A stretch of 64,000 nt of DNA from JBDSSS01 sp039928615 (GTDB lineage Bacteria > Actinomycetota > Actinomycetes > Actinomycetales > Dermatophilaceae): assembly GCA_039928615.1 (NCBI GenBank), contig JBDSSS010000081.1, positions 19,208-83,207 on the forward strand, given 5' to 3'. Numbering within the stretch: the first letter of the stretch is position 1; the number at the start of each line of letters is the position of its first letter. The position numbers and the translations under genes are program-made. The notes under the pieces were generated by a model. That model had not been told where the DNA came from and ran no database searches. It saw only the letters and a program-made list of their open reading frames with translations. Below are positions 59,901-64,000 of this stretch, piece by piece.

Positions 59901-62865
59901 GGTCGAGCCGGGGGACAGCGAGGCCGCGCCGACGCGCGACCTCACCTACGAGACGGGCGTCCTGCCGATCTGCGTCACCGAGACGCGGGCCACCGGGCCG
60001 GGGCTCGCGCGTCGGGTCCAACGACAGTTCGTCGACGGCGACGGGAGGGTCGTCCAGCAACGGATCACCGACGAGGCGGGTGAGGTCGTCACCGTGACGA
60101 CCGACTACGGCCGGCGCGGGATCGTCGCCCGCACCTTCCTGCCGTTCCGGGCCACGTCTGCTTCCTTCCAGGCGCCGGCGGTCGGTGCCTCGAACGCGAC
60201 GGTGACCTACGACGCCCTCGGTCGGGCGCTCGCGACGACCCGGCCCGACGGGGCGGTTGCCGCGGTGCGCTACCTTCCCGGAGCCGTGGAGGAGCGCGAC
60301 TTCGAGCAGACCCGCACCGACGTGGGCGCCCCCCACGCGGGCGCCCTGACCCGCCGGTTCGCCGACGCCTCGGGGCGGGTTCGGCGGGTCGAGCAGGTCA
60401 TCGGTGGGGCGACGGTCGTCACGACCGACGTGCACGACATCAAGGGATCCCTCGTCGAGCACGTCGATGCCGTCGGGGCCACGACGCGCTTCGTCCACGA
60501 CCTGCTCGGTCGCACCCTGCGCATCGAGCGTCCCGAGTCGACCCAGCTCGTCGTCGTCGACGCGGCCGGACAGGTCGTCGAGACCCGCACGGGCACCGAC
60601 CGCGTGCTGCGCCGCTACGACCTCGCCTCGCGACCGGTCGAGGTCCGTCACGGGGACCCCACGTCGACCCCGGTCGCACGGTTCGTCTACCACGACGATG
60701 GCGGGCCGGCGCCCGTGGATGCCGGAACCCACACGGGCGGTGGACGGCTCGTGCGGGTGGAGGACGAGGGCGGGGTCTGCACCTTCGACTACGACGCGCG
60801 AGGGCGGCTCTCCCGCAAGGCGATGACGCCGGACGGCGGTCCGACCCTCGTCCTCGAGATCGGCCACCGGTCCGACGACCTCGTCGACCGGATCACCTAC
60901 CCGGGCGGGCGGTTGCTCCGCTACCGCTACACCGCCGTCGGGTCGCTGCGGGCGATCGACGGGATCATCGAGCGGATCGACCACGACGACGTCGGGCATC
61001 GCACCCGGGTGGTGCACAGCAACGGCACGGAGGAGGCGCTCGAGCACGACCCCGCCACCGGCTGGCTCACCGGGTCCGTCCTCACCGGCCCCGGGGGCCC
61101 GCTCCGTGAGGTCCACCACGGCCACGACCTCGTGGGCAACCTCACCGCAGTGACGAGTCCGGACCCCGCTCTCGCCTGGCAGTACGGCTACGACGACGGC
61201 TACCGCCTGGTCTCCGCGGTATCGGACGACGCCGCGGTGGGCACGCTCACGTATGCCTACGACGCCGCGGCCAACCTCGTCGGGGCGAGCGGGCTCGGAG
61301 CCTTCGGCTACGGCGGCGGAGCGGCGGGAGCCAGCCTGCTCACGAGCGCCGGCGGTGACACCTTCGGCTACGACGAACGGGGCCGGCTCACGTCCGGGCC
61401 GTGGGGCACGCACGACGTCGACGCCGAGGGACGGGTCCGCCGGATCGACCTTGCTGGCGGCGGCAGCGACGAGCTCACCTACGGTCACGGCGGCGCCCTC
61501 GTGGCCAGGGTGACGACGTCGGCGACCGGGGCGGTGCGGGTCGTGCTCAGCCCCGACCCCCTCGTCCGCATCGAGGACGGCGAGGTCGTCCTCCAGATCA
61601 GCGACGGCGACCGTGTGGTGGCCCGGGAGTCGGCGGCCGGACGGGTCTGGCTCCACCATGACCACCGGGGCTCGCTCGTCCTCGCCACCGACGCTGGCGG
61701 CCACGAGACCCTGCGGATCACCTACGACCCCTACGGCCAGGTCCTCGCGCGAACCGGGCCCGGTCTCGCGCCGCAGGGTTTCGCCGCGGGCCACGACGTC
61801 GGTCACGGCCTCGTCCTGCTCGGCGAGCGGTGGTACTGCCCACGGATCGGTCGGTTCCTCGCGCCCGACCCGGTCGTCGGTGACCCCGACGACCCGGCAG
61901 CCTGGAACGCGTACGCCTACTGCCGGGGCAACCCGACGAGCTACGTGGACCCGAGCGGCCGCTCGTTCTGGAAGATCTTCGCCGCGGTCGTCGCGACGGT
62001 CGCCATCATCGCGGTGGCGGTCATCGTCACCGTCTGCACGTTCGGGATCGGCACCCCCGGGGCGGTGGCCCTCACCGTCGGCGGCCTGTCGATCACGTGG
62101 GGGGCGGTGTTCGCCGCCACCGTGGTGGGCATCGTCGCCGGCGGGGTCATCGGCGGGATCGCGGCGGCCCGCGCCGGCGGCGACGCCGGCGACGTCTTCC
62201 TCGGGGTCGTCGTGGGTGGCGCGGTCGGCGGGTGGGCCGCCTTCGGTGGGGCGTTCGCCGGTATCGCCGTCGGTGGGGCGCTCGGCCTGACGAGCGGGAC
62301 CGTCCTCGCCGGTGCCGTCGTCGGGGGGGTGAGCGGGGCGGTCAACGGTGCTGCGATGGGCTTCGCATCGGGCTTCGCCGGCGGTCGCAACAAGGGGATC
62401 GGCGACATCATGACGAAGGTCCTCGTCGGAGCCATCGTCGGTCTCGCGCTGGGGGCTGCCCTCGGGGCGCTGAGCGGCGCGGTCACGCCGAAGGACTCCT
62501 TGGGCGACGCCCTCGCCAAGGGCTCGCGGCCGGACCCGGGCTCGGTCGGTCCCGGGGCACCGGGCGCTCCCGTGGGTGGAGCCGGCGGAGCGGGCGGTGC
62601 CGCAGGCTCGGGCGGGTCCTCGATCTCGAGCGTCGGTGACGCCGCCGTCAGCGTCGGGGGCAAGCTGGCCGGCCACTACGGCGGCATCGTGGCACCGTAT
62701 GCCGCCGCGTGGGCGGCGCCGGCCGCGGGCAACGCGTGGGTGCAGGCGATCGTCGTCGATGCCGGGTCGGCGGCGGCCTCGGCCCTGTTCGACGACCTCC
62801 AGGACTACGTGCGCACCCACAACGTCGACCTCGGACCCTTCGACTTCATCAAGGGCGACATCTGA
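56935..62865 (+). CDS. TcB-TcC fusion: SpvB/FG-GAP/RHS repeat protein with membrane-like C-terminal region
   Basis: This 1976-residue protein opens with an SpvB domain (SLPSGGGVGGLGETFAPDL; FAVPLDLPHG). FG-GAP/VCBS repeats follow (about 305-570; VDVDGDGVADLV, VDLDGDGCADVV). Next is the TcB middle domain (LLTRIDNGVGRSTAITW, RYAYRDGRYDGVLREVCGFG), then RHS repeats (about 980-1640). The RHS core is GERWYCPRIGRFLAPDP to SYVDPSG (about 1630-1675). The remaining ~300 residues are a Gly-zipper-rich hydrophobic stretch and a Gly/Ser linker, unlike enzymatic TcC toxins. AAGGAGG supports ATG 56935. In Tc systems TcB-TcC forms a cocoon that holds the cleaved C-terminal effector and docks on TcA. Confidence 0.92.
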   Translation: MSLDIGFASQAPSLPSGGGVGGLGETFAPDLSTGTGTFAVPLDLPHGPNDSRPRLALHYDSGSGNGPLGVGWSLPLPRLLRSTMVGRPRYDDSDTVVLEGAGPLVRAADGSLHPEVDAGDWRLVADGPGFVATDRAGSRHRLGGDPTSRIPGLGGAPWAWLLTESADNVGERTTYHWRAAGAQRYLESIVWGPFEVRFLWEDRPDVIRWGRGGFLLETAERCSGVELRLPAEPRPLVRRWALAYTQAVGNGASLLSAVTLTGFAADGTSLTAPPLSLGYAAAEPVALRRIDPIDARSAPPGLTGSGRVELVDWTGTGTADVIAFDAEGAARVWPNEGGRLGRPLTAGTVPALGGPLSRSGLVDVDGDGVADLVRADVPLARYQTRTAAGFGRTRTLGSAPAVAPGDPRARLADFDGTGSAGLLWGVRDTLLLAQRDEAGDWLQRLDVVPGTPDGPPTDLTDPRVHCADMTGDGTPDLVRVDGSGVTYWPYLGHGVFGDRVEMADPPRLPADGDPSSVLVVDLDGDGCADVVHLDRGTLRAWVNQSGARFGAERRVDHLPTGAMADVRVADVLGTGRPAVVWSTPLASGRGRWFALDLGVTAPLLTRIDNGVGRSTAITWTTSARESERDRAAGSPWVTRLPVVLPVVSEVAVDDATSGSVALTRYAYRDGRYDGVLREVCGFGRVDTEEVGDASIATLHTSRWFHTGLTAEGAEPTSGPDRRTARALRGRLLRQERVGPGGHLFDRFEQQWRVDPGVVTGTVTPRLVATTTAVHEGAADPVSVIVTEQLEWDAAGNVTRAVEVGLEGATPGHRLETTTTYAVDPAGRHRSRVARVVQTDGSGAVLSDLRTTYDGLPEGQVGQHGLVTGRSALCLTDDQVAAVYGAEVPDLAALGYARRPGTAGWWVDLGTYARTVDGSGLHGRIVGPRGGVSTLDFDPAGCYPVRVTDAVGNTLTAQFDLHSYQPTAVVHPSGARTTAAYDALARLTATVEPGDSEAAPTRDLTYETGVLPICVTETRATGPGLARRVQRQFVDGDGRVVQQRITDEAGEVVTVTTDYGRRGIVARTFLPFRATSASFQAPAVGASNATVTYDALGRALATTRPDGAVAAVRYLPGAVEERDFEQTRTDVGAPHAGALTRRFADASGRVRRVEQVIGGATVVTTDVHDIKGSLVEHVDAVGATTRFVHDLLGRTLRIERPESTQLVVVDAAGQVVETRTGTDRVLRRYDLASRPVEVRHGDPTSTPVARFVYHDDGGPAPVDAGTHTGGGRLVRVEDEGGVCTFDYDARGRLSRKAMTPDGGPTLVLEIGHRSDDLVDRITYPGGRLLRYRYTAVGSLRAIDGIIERIDHDDVGHRTRVVHSNGTEEALEHDPATGWLTGSVLTGPGGPLREVHHGHDLVGNLTAVTSPDPALAWQYGYDDGYRLVSAVSDDAAVGTLTYAYDAAANLVGASGLGAFGYGGGAAGASLLTSAGGDTFGYDERGRLTSGPWGTHDVDAEGRVRRIDLAGGGSDELTYGHGGALVARVTTSATGAVRVVLSPDPLVRIEDGEVVLQISDGDRVVARESAAGRVWLHHDHRGSLVLATDAGGHETLRITYDPYGQVLARTGPGLAPQGFAAGHDVGHGLVLLGERWYCPRIGRFLAPDPVVGDPDDPAAWNAYAYCRGNPTSYVDPSGRSFWKIFAAVVATVAIIAVAVIVTVCTFGIGTPGAVALTVGGLSITWGAVFAATVVGIVAGGVIGGIAAARAGGDAGDVFLGVVVGGAVGGWAAFGGAFAGIAVGGALGLTSGTVLAGAVVGGVSGAVNGAAMGFASGFAGGRNKGIGDIMTKVLVGAIVGLALGAALGALSGAVTPKDSLGDALAKGSRPDPGSVGPGAPGAPVGGAGGAGGAAGSGGSSISSVGDAAVSVGGKLAGHYGGIVAPYAAAWAAPAAGNAWVQAIVVDAGSAAASALFDDLQDYVRTHNVDLGPFDFIKGDI

Positions 62866-62957
62866 CGTGAGGTCGGCGGCACTCAGGGTCGGGTCAGGGT
62901 CCGGTGGGGGTCGCCCCTCATGGTCGGGGACCCGCTCCGGCCGGGAGGCTGGGACCC

Positions 62958-63857
62958 ATGATCACAGTGGAGCGACTGACCAAGAGGTACGGCCCGTTCA
63001 CGGCCGTCGACGATGTCTCGTTCGAGGTGAAGCCCGGTCTCGTCACCGGCTTCCTCGGACCCAACGGGGCCGGCAAGACGACGGCGATGCGGGTGATGGC
63101 CGGACTCACCCCCGCCTCGTCGGGGCGGGCCACCGTCCTCGGTCGCCCGTATGCCGCCCTGCCGAACCCGGGCCGTCACGTCGGGGTGCTGCTCGACGCC
63201 TCGGCCCAGCACGCGGGCCGGACCGGCCGGGAGGTGCTCACCCTCGGCGCGATCCTCATGGGTGTCGACCGCGGCCGGGTCGACGAGATGGTCGAGCTCG
63301 TCGGTCTCACCGACAAGGAGGCCTCGCGCCGGGTGCGCAACTACTCCCTCGGGATGCGGCAGCGACTCGGCATCGCCCATGCCCTGCTCGGTGACCCCGA
63401 GGTGCTCATCCTCGACGAGCCGGCCAACGGCCTCGACCCTGCGGGTATCCGGTGGATGCGCGACCTGCTCAGGGGTTACGCGAACCGAGGCGGGACCGTC
63501 CTGCTCAGCTCGCACCTGCTGAACGAGATCGAGCGGGTGGCGGACGACATCATCGTCATCGGGGACGGGCGCATCGTGGCCTCCGGCACCACCGGCGAGC
63601 TGCTGTCCGGGTCCGGGTGCGTCGTGCGCTCCACCGACGACCTGTCGCTCGCCGCCGCGCTGGAGGCCCGGTCCGTCGGTACGCGCCGCGCCGCGACGGG
63701 TGGCCTGCTCGTCGAAGCCGACGCGGCCGACGTGGGCCGCTACGCCCTCGAGGCATGCGTCGCCCTGGTCGAGCTGCGCTCGGGCCACGAGCGGGGCCTC
63801 GAGGAGATGTTCCTCGACCTCACGGCCTCCTCGGCCCGCGAGGGGGTGGCGGCATGA
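62958..63857 (+). CDS. ABC transporter ATP-binding protein (ABC-2 type exporter)
   Basis: This 299-residue ATPase has Walker A FLGPNGAGKTTAMRVMAGL, the signature NYSLGMRQRLGIAHALLG and Walker B VLILDEPANGLDP. It is of the DrrA/BcrA exporter type. GGGAGG upstream supports ATG 62958. It overlaps the permease gene by ATGA. It begins 92 bases after the RHS gene and has its own ribosome-binding site; whether it belongs to the Tc-like locus is unclear. Confidence 0.95.
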   Translation: MITVERLTKRYGPFTAVDDVSFEVKPGLVTGFLGPNGAGKTTAMRVMAGLTPASSGRATVLGRPYAALPNPGRHVGVLLDASAQHAGRTGREVLTLGAILMGVDRGRVDEMVELVGLTDKEASRRVRNYSLGMRQRLGIAHALLGDPEVLILDEPANGLDPAGIRWMRDLLRGYANRGGTVLLSSHLLNEIERVADDIIVIGDGRIVASGTTGELLSGSGCVVRSTDDLSLAAALEARSVGTRRAATGGLLVEADAADVGRYALEACVALVELRSGHERGLEEMFLDLTASSAREGVAA

Positions 63858-64000
63858 GCACCACGATGCTGTCCGCCTCGACCCCGGCGGCTCGCTCCGG
63901 CTCCGACGACCCGCTGATGCCGGCTCCCATCCCGGGGGCCCGCCCCACCTCCGGTGTCCCCTTCACCCGGCTCGTCCGGGTCGAGCTGCGCAAGATGCTC
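63854..64000 (+). CDS. ABC-2 transporter permease, N-terminal fragment (runs off the window)
   Basis: The first 49 residues are visible. A Ser/Pro-rich cytoplasmic N-terminus leads to FTRLVRVELRKML, the usual lead-in to the first membrane helix of ABC-2 permeases. The ATG overlaps the ATPase stop (ATGA). The gene is incomplete only because the window ends. Confidence 0.75.
   Translation, partial: MSTTMLSASTPAARSGSDDPLMPAPIPGARPTSGVPFTRLVRVELRKML

Noticed and set aside
58678..62820. 1380-residue open frame on the minus strand
   Set aside because: It lies entirely antisense to the RHS gene, reads as Arg/Gly/Val low complexity without domains, and is explained by high-GC codon bias in the opposite frame.

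Overview
This 64 kb window is very GC-rich, densely packed chromosomal DNA from an actinobacterium. The evidence is the codon use, frequent GTG starts, ATGA/GTGA stop-start overlaps, a DtxR/IdeR-type iron box, CarH/LitR-type and PadR regulators, DUF5926 and DUF4446 genes, and an actinobacterial-type xylose isomerase with a ROK regulator. The gene content would suit the Intrasporangiaceae, but that placement is inference. I saw no rRNA, tRNA, insertion sequence, integrase or CRISPR array.

Layout from left to right. 1-3.1 kb: molybdenum hydroxylase subunits (PaoC/PaoB type). 3.1-5.9 kb: a gluconate operon with its GntR regulator (repressor, GntP permease, gluconokinase). 6-9.5 kb: an MFS exporter divergent from a LysR regulator, then an Old Yellow Enzyme. 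9.5-11.1 kb: a Tat-exported beta-propeller protein with a small exported partner, preceded by three hairpins exactly 82 bp apart. 11.2-20.3 kb: a photoprotection island. A six-gene minus-strand operon (flavoprotein, DUF1365, CFA-type methyltransferase, photolyase, CPBP protease, SDR-TspO fusion) diverges from a SRPBCC gene, a B12-binding MerR photoreceptor regulator and a DUF998 membrane protein. 20.3-31 kb: mostly housekeeping genes (malic enzyme, aldo/keto reductase, SprT-like protein, PadR regulator, anti-sigma-type ATPase, DUF5926, glycosyltransferase, a large membrane protein, DUF4446, prephenate dehydratase), with a duplicated hairpin element at 22.8-22.95 kb.

31.3-36.7 kb is a four-gene cassette: a cytoplasmic subtilisin with YWGGIGG repeats, an ECF-like sigma factor, a small protein with a carboxypeptidase-regulatory-like beta domain, and a TPR-CHAT (caspase-like) protein with both catalytic residues. 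It looks like a proteolytic signalling, stress or defence system. 36.7-42.7 kb: DoxX, a flavin monooxygenase, DUF2461 and the iron operon efeUOB under an IdeR box. 42.7-53.5 kb: xylose isomerase and ROK regulator, diacylglycerol kinase, DinB, Gfo/Idh oxidoreductase, TetR, a membrane TM-helix protein, glucose-6-phosphate dehydrogenase, a GlsB-like protein and an ABC-F protein.

53.7-62.9 kb is a compact two-gene Tc-toxin-like locus. The first gene is a short TcA-like protein, about 1060 aa against the usual ~2500 or more, with TPR-like sequence in its N-terminal half and a typical TcB-binding C-terminus. The second is a single-chain TcB-TcC (SpvB/FG-GAP/RHS) protein whose C-terminal variable region is a glycine-rich, membrane-like segment. 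An ABC-2 type transporter begins downstream and runs off the window.

One signal runs through the whole window. The 7-mer GTATGCC/GGCATAC occurs about 36 times by eye, in genes and between them, several-fold above what base composition predicts. It accounts for many of the rare TAT codons.
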